64,000 nucleotides of DNA from Acidimicrobiaceae bacterium (lineage in GTDB: Bacteria; Actinomycetota; Acidimicrobiia; Acidimicrobiales; Aldehydirespiratoraceae): the NCBI GenBank assembly GCA_009843735.1, contig VYCW01000041.1, positions 456-64,455 of the forward strand. Direction: 5' to 3'. Shown piece after piece: positions 1-8,396 of this stretch. Within the stretch, counting starts at the first letter, position 1; every line of letters begins with the position of its first letter. The position numbers were made by a program, and so were the translations under genes. Below the pieces are notes generated by a model. It did not search any database. It saw nothing but the letters and a program-made list of their open reading frames with translations, and was not told where the DNA came from.

Positions 1-58
1 GCTCTCCCAGCAGACCTGGGGCGCTTTGGCAGCCCTCGCCGACACCGGCGACGGCTAG
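1..58 (+). CDS. 3' end of an upstream gene (partial)
   Basis: The frame beginning at base 2 is open for 18 codons and stops with TAG at 56-58. The residues (ending ALADTGDG) are compatible with the C-terminus of an enzyme, and codon third positions are GC-rich as in the neighbours. The body lies outside the window, so no function can be given. It is also possible that this short stretch is non-coding. Confidence 0.35.
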   Translation, partial: LSQQTWGALAALADTGDG

Positions 59-170
59 ACGGTCCCGGGCAGCGCCTGTCCCGTCATCGCAGGGTCGGCC
101 GGACCGGTTCCGGTCCGGCTGACCGGCCGCACCAGTTTCGCAGGCGTTGTGCGCCTGTAATCCTCTGGCG

Positions 171-2465
171 ATGGTCGTAGCACCGCTAACCGGTCTCCGC
201 GTCCTGCAGCTCAGCGGCGGGATCGAGGTGGCCTACTGCACCAAGATCCTGGCCGACGCGGGCGCCGACGTGGTGTTCGTCGAGCCGGCGGGCGGTCACG
301 AGTTGCGCCATCGCAGCATCACGGGCGCGGACCCGGGTGGGCGCTCGAGTCCGCTGTTCGAGTACCTGCACTGCTCCAAGCGGGGTCTGGAGGATCCCGG
401 CGAGGATCTGCAGACTCTCTACGAACTCAGCGACGTAGTGGTGGCCGACCACCTCAACGACTCGTGGGAGTCGCTGCACGAGCGCTTCCCCCATCTCAGC
501 GCGGTGGTCGTCACACCGTTCGGGATGGAGGGTCCCTGGAGGTCGCGTCCCGCGTCAGACCTCACCTTGCAGGCCGCTTCCGGGGGCATGGCGCCGCGGG
601 GCGCCCCCGGCCGGGCTCCCCTGATGGTGGGTGGGGACCCCAGCTACTGGTTCGCGGGATCGGTGGCGGCCGTGAGCTTGCTCGGAGTGCTCAACCGGAC
701 GCGCTCCACCGGCACCGGCGAGCTGATCGACGTCTCGATGCTGGAGACCACTCACCTCGAGCACGGCATGTACCCGGTGACGTTCCACTCGATGGCGGGC
801 CGGCCGTTCCAGAGCAGCCGCGGCGTGCCGGTCCCCGGCATCGAGCCCACCCGTCCCGGGGGGGTGGGGGTCTTCGTCCTCACCGGCCAGCAGTGGCTCG
901 ACTTCTGCGCGCTGATCGGCAGACCCGAATGGCAGCAGGACGAGTCGCTGTTCATCGCGGTCGAGCGCAGGCTGCGAGCCGAACAGCTCCAGGGCCCCAT
1001 CCGCGACTGGACCCGGGAGCGCACCACCGACGAGATCGTGGAGACCGCTTCGCTGATGAGGATCCCGGTCGCACCGATCGGCTCGGGCGAGACGGTCACG
1101 GGCATCGACCACTTCGTGGCCGAGGAGTGGTTCGTGCGCCATAGCGATGGCTTCGCCCAGCCCCGGCGCCCGTATCGCTTCGGCCGCGAGCCGATCGCTG
1201 CGCCGGTGCCAGCCCGAAGCTTGAGCGGCGCGGAGCATCTCGGCTGGGCGCCGCGGCCCGACCGGCCCCGGACCGGAGGCGCCTCGGGAGACCTTCCCCT
1301 CGAAGGCACACGGGTCGCCGACTTCACCGGCTTCTGGGCGGGACCGATGGCCAGTGCGATCCTCGCCGGGCTGGGGGCCGACGTCATCCACCTGGAGGGC
1401 CCCAAACGCCCCGACGGCATCAGGATGAACACGCTTCGCTCGATGAGCGAGCCGCAGTGGTGGGAGTGGTCGCCGCTGTTCTGCGGAGCCAACACCAACA
1501 AGCGCGGCCTGTGCATCGACCTGTCAACCCCCGAGGGGCACCGGGCGGCGTTGCGGCTGCTGGGCACGTGCGACGTGATGTTCGAGAACTTCAGCCCCCG
1601 TGTGGTGGAGCAACTCGGGCTGGCGCCGGACGCGGTGCTGAGCGCCAATCCGCGGATCGTGATCGTACGGATGCCGGCATTCGGGCTGGAGGGACCGTGG
1701 CGAGACCGGGTGGGGTTCGCCCAGACGATCGAGCAGTCCTGCGGTCTCGCCTTCCTGACCGGCTACGAGGGCGAGGCCCCTCTCATTCCCAACGGCATGT
1801 GCGATCCGCTGGCCGGCGTGCACGGTGCGATCGCAGCCCTGGTGGCGCTGGCCGAGCGGGCCAGCAGCGGTGCCGGGCAGGTGGTGGAGGCGCCCATGGT
1901 CGGTGCCGGTCTGGCGGTGGCCGCTGAACAGGTCGTGGAGTACTCGGCCTTCGGGAACCTGCAACGCTCGATGGGCAACTCGTCGCCCCTGATGTCCCAG
2001 CAGGTCTGGCAAGGCGCGGGAGACGACGAGTGGATCGCCGTCAGCCTGCCCGATGAGCAGGCCGTGCGGGCCGCCCTCGCAGTCTCCGGAGGCGATGACC
2101 TCGCCGACCTGGAGCGCTGGTGCACAGCCCGCCCGGCCGAGGACGCCGCCGAGGTGCTGCTGGAGCAAGGTGTGCCCGCGGCCCGCGTGCAATGGGCTCA
2201 GGAGGTCGTCGACAGCCCGCAGCTCCATCATCGGGGGTTCTTCGAGCAGCTCGACCATCCGCTGTGCGGCCGGCACACCTACATCTCATGGCCTGCCCGT
2301 TTCAGCGCGGGACCGCAGGCGTGGAACCGGGCGGCATCGCCGACTATGGGTCAGCACAACCAGGAGATCCTCGCTGAGCTGGGCTATGACGAAGCCGCCA
2401 TCGACCGCATGCGGAACCAGGGCGTGATCTCCGAGGGTGTGCTCACCGACCAGCACGGCTGGTGA
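171..2465 (+). CDS. Double-domain CaiB/BaiF family CoA-transferase
   Basis: A 764-residue protein made of two tandem CaiB/BaiF (class III CoA-transferase) units. The first covers about residues 4-360 and opens with LTGLRVLQLS...ADAGADVVFVEP; the second covers about 378-745 and opens with GTRVADFTGFWAGP...LGADVIHLEGP. Family members move CoA between acyl-CoA and a free acid, or racemise alpha-methylacyl-CoAs. The motif that carries the catalytic Asp in formyl-CoA transferase (usually D-V-S-M-x-D) reads DVSMLE in unit 1 and EAPMVG in unit 2, so neither unit has Asp at that exact place. Start: ATG 171 is chosen because conservation begins just after it; an in-frame TTG at 147 would add eight residues. 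No clear ribosome binding site is visible. It heads a catabolic block and probably activates or recycles its CoA ester. Confidence 0.85.
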   Translation: MVVAPLTGLRVLQLSGGIEVAYCTKILADAGADVVFVEPAGGHELRHRSITGADPGGRSSPLFEYLHCSKRGLEDPGEDLQTLYELSDVVVADHLNDSWESLHERFPHLSAVVVTPFGMEGPWRSRPASDLTLQAASGGMAPRGAPGRAPLMVGGDPSYWFAGSVAAVSLLGVLNRTRSTGTGELIDVSMLETTHLEHGMYPVTFHSMAGRPFQSSRGVPVPGIEPTRPGGVGVFVLTGQQWLDFCALIGRPEWQQDESLFIAVERRLRAEQLQGPIRDWTRERTTDEIVETASLMRIPVAPIGSGETVTGIDHFVAEEWFVRHSDGFAQPRRPYRFGREPIAAPVPARSLSGAEHLGWAPRPDRPRTGGASGDLPLEGTRVADFTGFWAGPMASAILAGLGADVIHLEGPKRPDGIRMNTLRSMSEPQWWEWSPLFCGANTNKRGLCIDLSTPEGHRAALRLLGTCDVMFENFSPRVVEQLGLAPDAVLSANPRIVIVRMPAFGLEGPWRDRVGFAQTIEQSCGLAFLTGYEGEAPLIPNGMCDPLAGVHGAIAALVALAERASSGAGQVVEAPMVGAGLAVAAEQVVEYSAFGNLQRSMGNSSPLMSQQVWQGAGDDEWIAVSLPDEQAVRAALAVSGGDDLADLERWCTARPAEDAAEVLLEQGVPAARVQWAQEVVDSPQLHHRGFFEQLDHPLCGRHTYISWPARFSAGPQAWNRAASPTMGQHNQEILAELGYDEAAIDRMRNQGVISEGVLTDQHGW

Positions 2466-2512
2466 ACGCCGAACAGTCGAGCCTCGCGGAGGCGGCATCA
2501 CCGGCGATTCAG

Positions 2513-2518
2513 TACACT
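2513..2518 (+). promoter_or_regulatory. Possible -10 element of the acyl-CoA dehydrogenase operon
   Basis: TACACT fits the actinobacterial -10 pattern TANNNT and sits in an AT-rich patch (AGTACACTCAAAATGG) in an otherwise GC-rich stretch, 35 bases before the ATG at 2554. No convincing -35 hexamer is seen. Inference from composition and position only. Confidence 0.3.
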
Positions 2519-2553
2519 CAAAATGGCTGGAGCACCGATTCTGGGGGCCGTCA

Positions 2554-3696
2554 ATGGAGTTCGACTGGACCGAGGAGGACCTGTCCTACCGGTCGGAGCT
2601 TCAGGACTTCCTCGCGGAGGAGCTGCCGGGACGATGGGAGGGCGCCACCGCCGTGCTGGGCTCGGCCGACAATGCCGAGTACTCCCGACGCTTCGCCGGG
2701 CTGCTCGCCGAGAAGGGATGGCTGACACCCCACTGGCCGGCCGAGTGGGGCGGGACGGGAGCCACGCCCTGGATGCTGGCCGTGCTGGGCGAGGAGTTGT
2801 GGTCCCGGGGCGAGCCCCGCGGCCCCCAGTACATGAACGTCAACTGGATCGGCCCGTCGATAATGGCCCACGGCACACCCGAGCAGTGCCAGCGGTACCT
2901 GCCTCCCATCGCGGCCGGGGACGTGATCTGGTGTCAGGGGTTCTCCGAGCCCGAGGCTGGGACCGACCTGGCGTCACTGCGGACCCGGGCCGTGCTCGAC
3001 GGCGACGACTATGTGGTCAACGGATCCAAGATCTGGACCTCCTACGGCGACATCGCCGATCACTGCTACCTGCTGGTGCGCACCGACGCCCAGGCCGAAC
3101 GCCACCGCGGCATCTCCGTCCTGCTCATGGCCATGGACTCCCCCGGCCTGGTAGTGCGTCCCATCCCGGGAATGGTGGGCGAGCACTCCTTCACCGAGCT
3201 GTTCCTCACCGATGTGCGGGTGCCGGTCGCCAACCGGCTCGGGCCGGAGAACGAGGGGTGGAGCGTGGTGCGCGAGGCGCTGTCGTTCGAGCGGGTGGGG
3301 GCGCCCCGCTGGGCCCGGGCCGCTCATGTGCTCGACGAGACTGTTAGGGGGGCGATGGAGCAGGGCCAGTCGATCGATCCGGTGGCCGTCGAAGCCGTGG
3401 GCGTGGCCAAGACCGCCTGCGAGGCGGCCCGCATGCTCTGCTACCGCGTCATCGATGAACGGGCCCGCGACCTCCCACCCTCGCCCCACGCCAACGTGGC
3501 CCGGGTGGCGATGGTGCAAGCCGAGAGGCTGGTGGCCGACGCCTGCGCGGCCCTCCAGGGCAACGAGATCATGCGCTACGGATCCGACTCCGACCTCCAG
3601 ATGCGCAAGTCGCTGGCCGCGGGCGTCGCGGCCGGGACCTACGAGGTGCAGCTCAACCTGGTGTCGCGCCGCCACCTGCGCCTGCCCAAGAACTGA
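2554..3696 (+). CDS. Acyl-CoA dehydrogenase (full-length subunit)
   Basis: 380 residues, normal for the FAD-dependent acyl-CoA dehydrogenase family, which oxidises acyl-CoA to the 2-enoyl ester in the cytoplasm. The FAD/substrate motif WCQGFSEPEAGTDLASLRTRA lies near residue 130, and KIWTSYGDIADH follows. The C-terminal segment AAGTYEVQLNLVSRR aligns with the usual YEGTSEIQ region but has Ala at the place of the classical Glu base, as in family members that use a Glu elsewhere or share a site with a partner. Start: ATG 2554, with GGGGG about seven bases upstream; longer upstream extensions lack conservation. Two bases separate it from the next gene, a short acyl-CoA dehydrogenase, so a heteromeric enzyme like the actinobacterial steroid-side-chain FadE/ChsE pairs is plausible. 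Confidence 0.9.
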   Translation: MEFDWTEEDLSYRSELQDFLAEELPGRWEGATAVLGSADNAEYSRRFAGLLAEKGWLTPHWPAEWGGTGATPWMLAVLGEELWSRGEPRGPQYMNVNWIGPSIMAHGTPEQCQRYLPPIAAGDVIWCQGFSEPEAGTDLASLRTRAVLDGDDYVVNGSKIWTSYGDIADHCYLLVRTDAQAERHRGISVLLMAMDSPGLVVRPIPGMVGEHSFTELFLTDVRVPVANRLGPENEGWSVVREALSFERVGAPRWARAAHVLDETVRGAMEQGQSIDPVAVEAVGVAKTACEAARMLCYRVIDERARDLPPSPHANVARVAMVQAERLVADACAALQGNEIMRYGSDSDLQMRKSLAAGVAAGTYEVQLNLVSRRHLRLPKN

Positions 3697-3698
3697 CC

Positions 3699-4616
3699 AT
3701 GGACTTCACGCTCGACTCCCACCAGGAAGCAGTGCTCGAGGCGGTGGGGACGCTGCTGTCACGCCATGCCGGCCCCGCCCGGCTGCATGACCTAGGCGGC
3801 GACGAACCCGGCTACGACCACGACCTCGACAAGCGGCTGGCCGAGGCGGGCTTCCTGGACATCGCGGAGCCCCGCAGCCCTTCCCGGCTGGACGCCGCCC
3901 TGGTGCTCGAGACGCTCTCGGGCGCTCTCGCGTCATCGGCCGCCGGTTGGCGGCTGCTGGTGCTGCCGACCCTGGACATCGATGTCGAGGGGCCCGTCGC
4001 GGTGGTGGCCGAGAGCCACTCGGGACCGGCCCGCTTCGCGGCCGACGCCGACGCCCTCGTCGTGATCGGCGACGACCGCGTGCGCCTGGTACGACCGGAC
4101 CGCCCCATCCCCAGAGTCCGCTCCCGGCTGGGATGGCCCGTCGGCGACGTGAACGAGCTGCCTGAAGGCGGTCTGATAGACGAGGCGCCGGTGGCCGAGA
4201 CCCTTTCCTGGACGCGTGTCGCGGTGGCCACCGAGATGGTCGGAGCGATGCAGTTCGCCCTCGACATCACCGTCCGGCATGTGAGCGACCGGCGCCAATT
4301 CGACCGGGCGATCGGCTCGTTCCAGGCGGTCCAGCACGGCCTGGCCGAGTGCTCGGTCGCGGTCGAGGGAGCCCGCTGGCTCGCCTTGGAGGCGGCCTTC
4401 ACAGGCTCGGCCAGCACCGCAGCCGCGGCGCTCACCCAGGCATCCGAAGCCTCCAAGCTGATCTTCAGGAGGACCCACCAGTACCACGGCGCCATGGGAT
4501 TCACCAGGGAGTACGACCTGCACCTGGCCACCCTGAGGCTGCTGGCGCTGCGCAGCGAGGCCGAGAGCTTCGGACGGCCGGCGGCCGCCTGCGCTCACGA
4601 GCATTGGGGCATCTGA
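3699..4616 (+). CDS. Short acyl-CoA dehydrogenase-like subunit
   Basis: 305 residues, about 75 fewer than a complete acyl-CoA dehydrogenase. The N-terminal helical part is present (MDFTLDSHQEAVLEAVGTLLSR) and so is the C-terminal four-helix part (RQFDRAIGSFQAVQHGLAECSV, and HQYHGAMGFTREYDLH near the end). The beta-domain is reduced, lacking the usual EPxAGSD flavin-contact motif. Such short subunits form alpha2beta2 heteromers with a full-length partner in actinobacterial CoA catabolism. It starts two bases after the preceding stop and overlaps the next gene by one base, so the three dehydrogenase genes are translated as a unit. Substrate unknown. Confidence 0.8.
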   Translation: MDFTLDSHQEAVLEAVGTLLSRHAGPARLHDLGGDEPGYDHDLDKRLAEAGFLDIAEPRSPSRLDAALVLETLSGALASSAAGWRLLVLPTLDIDVEGPVAVVAESHSGPARFAADADALVVIGDDRVRLVRPDRPIPRVRSRLGWPVGDVNELPEGGLIDEAPVAETLSWTRVAVATEMVGAMQFALDITVRHVSDRRQFDRAIGSFQAVQHGLAECSVAVEGARWLALEAAFTGSASTAAAALTQASEASKLIFRRTHQYHGAMGFTREYDLHLATLRLLALRSEAESFGRPAAACAHEHWGI

Positions 4617-5548
4617 TGAGCCTCGACCTCTCCTACCGCTCCGAGCAGTCCGAACTGGCCCGGTCGGTCGACGGGCTGTGCCGTCGTTGCGGCACCGGCG
4701 CCGGCTTCACCGACTCCGACCCGCTGCCCGAGCAGTACTGGCGCGGCCTGGCCGAGCTCGGGGTGCTCGGGCTGGGCACCGCCGCCGGAGGGGGCGGAGC
4801 GCTGGAGATCGCGGCGGCCATGGAGCAGCTCGGAGCCCATGGCGCACCGGGACCGCTGGTCGGCACCTTCACCGCCGGCGCGCTGCTGGACCCCTCCGAG
4901 ATGGAGCCGATCTCAGACGGGAGCCGGCTTGCCAGCGTCGGACAGCCGCCACTCATGCCGTGGGCCACCGAAGCGGGCGTGTTCGTCGAGATCGACTCCT
5001 CGGAGGCCTGGCTCAGCCGGCCCGTTGGTGCCCCGGAGCCGGTCGATACCACCGCGGGCGAGCCCTGGGGGCGGGCTGAGCTGGAGAGGCTGCGGCCATT
5101 GGGCGACGCGACCGCGGCGATCGCGCTGGGCCAGACCGCGGCCGCGGCCTACCTGGCCGGGGCGGCGCAGAATCTTGTCGAGATCGCCAGCCAGTACGCC
5201 AAGGACAGGGTCCAGTTCAATCGGCCAATCGCCACCTTCCAGGCCATCTCACATCCCCTGGCTTCATGCTCGGTCTCGGTGGCGGCGTCACGGATCATGG
5301 CCCGGGGAGCAGCCTCCGCCATCGACGACGGCGACCCGGACGCGCCGGCAGCCGCGGCGCGAGCCCGGCTCTCCGCGGTCGCATCTGCCACCGCGGCGGC
5401 CTACCAGGCTCACCAGACCTTCGGCGCCATCGGCTTCACCATTGAGGGTCCGGTAGCCCACGTGAGCCTGCGGATCCGGCAGCTGTCGCTGCAGCCCATC
5501 CCCCAGGCGTCGGCTCGCGCCCGCATCCTGGAGAGTCTCGGAATCTGA
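4616..5548 (+). CDS. Short acyl-CoA dehydrogenase-like subunit
   Basis: 310 residues; again short for the family. MSLDLSYRSEQSELARSVDGL is the typical N-terminal helix, and DRVQFNRPIATFQAISHPLASC plus HQTFGAIGFTIEGPVAH form the C-terminal helical domain. The middle beta-domain is abbreviated. The start ATG overlaps the previous stop (ATGA). It is a second candidate heteromer partner for the 2554 gene product or for one of the dehydrogenases at 6433 and 8397. The family is clear from sequence; partner assignment is inference. Confidence 0.8.
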   Translation: MSLDLSYRSEQSELARSVDGLCRRCGTGAGFTDSDPLPEQYWRGLAELGVLGLGTAAGGGGALEIAAAMEQLGAHGAPGPLVGTFTAGALLDPSEMEPISDGSRLASVGQPPLMPWATEAGVFVEIDSSEAWLSRPVGAPEPVDTTAGEPWGRAELERLRPLGDATAAIALGQTAAAAYLAGAAQNLVEIASQYAKDRVQFNRPIATFQAISHPLASCSVSVAASRIMARGAASAIDDGDPDAPAAAARARLSAVASATAAAYQAHQTFGAIGFTIEGPVAHVSLRIRQLSLQPIPQASARARILESLGI

Positions 5549-5579
5549 CCAACCATCCGGCAACGAGAGGAGAACGGCT

Positions 5580-6404
5580 ATGTCCGTCGACCTGACCCAA
5601 CCGATCGAGGGCCTCATCTACGAGCGCCGCGACCACGTGGCCCACATCACGATCAACCGGCCCGAGCGCGGCAACGCTCTGCACGGCTCAATGATCGAAC
5701 CGGTCAAGGCGATCTGGGCCGAGGTGCGCGAGGACCCCTGGATCCGGTGCGCCATCGTCACCGCCGCCGGGAGCCGCCACTTCTGCACCGGAGCCGACAT
5801 GGGAGCGGTGGCGGCCCGGGGCAAGGTCAAGGCGGGCAAGGGCCCGCTGACCGACGAGGTGTTCTGGTCGCCGAGGCAGAACCGGGTATGGAAGCCGGTC
5901 ATCTGTGCGGTCAACGGCACAGTGGCATCCGCCGGGCTGCACTTCGTGGTGGACGCCGACATCGTGGTGTCCTCCAACAAGGCCACCTTCCTGGACACCC
6001 ACGTCAACGTGGGCATGGTCGGCGCGGTGGAGAACATCGGGCTGGCCAAGCGCCTGCCTCTCGGCTCGGCGCTGCGGATGACGTTGTGCGGCAAGTCCTA
6101 CCGCATGTCGGCCGAGCGGGCCTACCAACTCGGGATGGTGGACGAGCTGGCCGAGCCCGATGAGCTGATGAACGTGGCCACCGAGATCGCCCAGCAGATC
6201 TGCGCCAACTCGCCGGCTGCGGTGTCGCTGTCCCAGCAGGCCATCTGGAGCTCCATCGAGATGGGCTACCGCGACAGCCTCGAATACGGCTGGGCGCTGC
6301 TGCGGATGCACTGGGACCACCCCGACATCAAGGAGGGGCCCAAGGCGTTCGTAGAGAAGCGAGCCCCGGTGTGGTACACGGGCGAGGAGGACGAGGAGGA
6401 ATAG
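5580..6404 (+). CDS. Enoyl-CoA hydratase/isomerase (crotonase) family protein
   Basis: 274 residues with the crotonase fold: IYERRDHVAHITINRPERGNAL at the N-terminus, CTGADMG (about residue 72), and oxyanion-hole segment NGTVASAGLHFVVDADIV. The two glutamates that act in classical enoyl-CoA hydratase are not conserved: the loop FLDTHVNVGMVG has His where the first Glu is expected, and SALRMTLCG has Arg where the second lies. The enzyme may therefore catalyse another crotonase reaction (isomerisation, hydrolysis or C-C bond cleavage). A strong ribosome binding site (GAGAGGAG) lies eight bases before ATG 5580. It sits between acyl-CoA dehydrogenases, as expected for a beta-oxidation-like step. 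Confidence 0.85.
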   Translation: MSVDLTQPIEGLIYERRDHVAHITINRPERGNALHGSMIEPVKAIWAEVREDPWIRCAIVTAAGSRHFCTGADMGAVAARGKVKAGKGPLTDEVFWSPRQNRVWKPVICAVNGTVASAGLHFVVDADIVVSSNKATFLDTHVNVGMVGAVENIGLAKRLPLGSALRMTLCGKSYRMSAERAYQLGMVDELAEPDELMNVATEIAQQICANSPAAVSLSQQAIWSSIEMGYRDSLEYGWALLRMHWDHPDIKEGPKAFVEKRAPVWYTGEEDEEE

Positions 6405-6432
6405 CCCTGGCGGCTGGCGGCCGGGCAGGCTC

Positions 6433-7557
6433 GTGAACTTCGATCTCGGCCCTGAGCTGGGAGCGTTCCGGCTGGAGGTGCGGGCCTTCCTCGAGGACTT
6501 CGGGGACATCGGCGCCTTCTTCCATCACGAGGGCTCCTACGACGATGCCACCCGGCGCCTGTACCTGGCTCTGGGCGAGCGCAACTGGCTGGCCCTGGCC
6601 TGGCCCGAGGAGGCAGGAGGCGAGGGCAAGCACCCGCTGTTCGAGTTCGTGCTGTGGGACGAGATGGCCCGCAGCCGGGCGGCCCGGCCACCGCTGGGCT
6701 CCGGGATCGTGGCCAAGACCATCATCCGGGCCGGCACCGACGAGCAGAAGGAGCGCTTCCTGCCCGGCCTGCGAAGCGGTGAGGTCTTCTTCTCGCTGGG
6801 CTACTCCGAGCCCGAAGCCGGCTCCGACCTGGCCGGCCTGCGCACCCGGGCCGTGCGCCAGGGCGACGTCTATCTGGTGACCGGCGAGAAGCGCTGGACC
6901 TCGGGCGGTCATCGGGCCGACTACCTGTGGATGCTGTGCAGGACGGGCACTCAGGAGAGCCGGGGTCGGGGCCTGACCATCCTGATCGTCGACCGGCGCT
7001 CGCCCGGGATCACCGTCTCGCCGCTCACCGCCCTCAGCGGGGAGCGCTTCAACGAGATCTTCTTCGACGAGGTCGAGGTACCGGTCGACAACCGGATCGG
7101 CGACGAGAACGGCGGTTGGCAACTGATCGGCGAGTCGCTGGCCACCGAGCGCCACGTGCAGTTCCAGCCGTCCCGCGTCCGCCGTGACTTCGACGACCTC
7201 GTCGAGTGGCTGTCGGAGCGGGGCCTGACCGGCGACCCGGTGGTCCGGTACCGGCTCAGCGACCTGGCCGTGCGGGTAGCCGAAGTGGAGGCCTTGGCCC
7301 TGGCCATGTGCGAGGCCGTGCAGGACGGGCGGGACGCCGCGGTGGAGGCGGCCGCCAACAAGCTGGCCGGCAGCGAGGTCGCCCAGGAGGTGTCGCGCCT
7401 GGCCGGCGACCTCGGCGTGCCGGACTCGGTGGTGGTGGGATCGCAGATCGAGTACCTCTGGCGCCAGTCCATAAGCGAGACCATCGGCGGCGGCACCTCC
7501 GAGATCATGCGGGGACTTATCGCGGGCCGCGGCCTCGGCCTGCCGCTGAAGGGATAG
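6433..7557 (+). CDS. Acyl-CoA dehydrogenase
   Basis: 374 residues, full-length family member. The motif SLGYSEPEAGSDLAGLRTRA contacts the flavin, KRWTSGGHRADY follows, and the C-terminal IGGGTSEIMRGLIAGRGLGLP is the conserved GTSEI segment (Gly at the classical Glu-base place). GTG 6433 is the start used because conserved sequence (NFDLGPELGAFRLEVRAFL) begins immediately; only a weak ribosome binding site (GGGCAGG) is visible. It lies 28 bases downstream of the crotonase and in the same transcription unit. Likely cytoplasmic acyl-CoA to enoyl-CoA oxidation; the actual substrate cannot be read from sequence. Confidence 0.9.
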   Translation: MNFDLGPELGAFRLEVRAFLEDFGDIGAFFHHEGSYDDATRRLYLALGERNWLALAWPEEAGGEGKHPLFEFVLWDEMARSRAARPPLGSGIVAKTIIRAGTDEQKERFLPGLRSGEVFFSLGYSEPEAGSDLAGLRTRAVRQGDVYLVTGEKRWTSGGHRADYLWMLCRTGTQESRGRGLTILIVDRRSPGITVSPLTALSGERFNEIFFDEVEVPVDNRIGDENGGWQLIGESLATERHVQFQPSRVRRDFDDLVEWLSERGLTGDPVVRYRLSDLAVRVAEVEALALAMCEAVQDGRDAAVEAAANKLAGSEVAQEVSRLAGDLGVPDSVVVGSQIEYLWRQSISETIGGGTSEIMRGLIAGRGLGLPLKG

Positions 7558-7579
7558 ACACGACCGTGGAGGCCAACCG

Positions 7580-8392
7580 TTGAACCACTCATCATCCGAC
7601 CGTGGAATCGAGGACGCAATGGCCGGAGGGCCGGGCGGCTCGGTGGCGGGCCGCGTCGTGATCGTGACCGGAGCGGCGCGCGGCCTCGGCCGTGACTACG
7701 CCCGCATGTTCGCTGCGGAGGGCGCCGCCGTGGTGCTGGCCGACCTGGACCCGCCGGCCGTCGACGACGCCGTCGAGGCGATATCCGCTCAGGTGCCGGA
7801 CGCCCGGCTGACTGCGGTCGCGACCGATGTGACCGACCCCGCCCAGACGGAGGCCATGGCCGCCGCCGCGACCAGTGCCTACGGCCGCATCGACGTGCTG
7901 ATCAACAACGCCGGCATCTGGGGCGATCTGGAGCCCGCGCCTGCCGTGGAGACCGCGCCGGACTACTGGGACCTGGTGATGGCCGTGAACCTGCGGGGCC
8001 CGCTGCTCTGCGCTCAGGCCGTGGTCGGCGCCATGCGGGAGGCCCGCTGGGGACGGATCATCAACATCTCCTCGATGGGCGCGTACATGCCCGCCGGGGT
8101 CTACGGCGTCAGCAAGCTGGGACTGAACCAGCTGACCTTCGCGCTGGCCACCGAACTCGGCCCGAGCGGCATCACCGTCAACGCGGTGGCACCCGGCCCG
8201 ATCGACAACGAGGCCACCCGCTCGCAGGTCCCGCCCAAGGGGATCCAGAAGATGATCGACGGCACCGCCGTCGGGCGGATGGGAACGGCCGCCGACCTCT
8301 TCGGCATGATCCGGTTCCTGGCCACCGAGGAGGCCGGCTGGATCACGGGCCAGACCTTCGGCGTCAACGGCGGATTCAGCAGCCGCCTCTAG
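7580..8392 (+). CDS. Short-chain dehydrogenase/reductase (SDR)
   Basis: 270 residues, classical SDR. Seen: the dinucleotide-binding TGAARGLG, the NNAG motif, a Ser in NISSMGAY, and YGVSK (YxxxK) with the usual spacing, then the PGPID segment after the active site. This suggests an active NAD(P)-dependent alcohol/ketone oxidoreductase, probably oxidising a hydroxyacyl-CoA from the neighbouring hydratase. The start could be TTG 7580 (GGAGG seven bases upstream) or ATG 7619 (GAGG six bases upstream); the conserved fold begins only after the second, so the longer form is not certain. Confidence 0.88.
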   Translation: MNHSSSDRGIEDAMAGGPGGSVAGRVVIVTGAARGLGRDYARMFAAEGAAVVLADLDPPAVDDAVEAISAQVPDARLTAVATDVTDPAQTEAMAAAATSAYGRIDVLINNAGIWGDLEPAPAVETAPDYWDLVMAVNLRGPLLCAQAVVGAMREARWGRIINISSMGAYMPAGVYGVSKLGLNQLTFALATELGPSGITVNAVAPGPIDNEATRSQVPPKGIQKMIDGTAVGRMGTAADLFGMIRFLATEEAGWITGQTFGVNGGFSSRL

Positions 8393-8396
8393 AACA

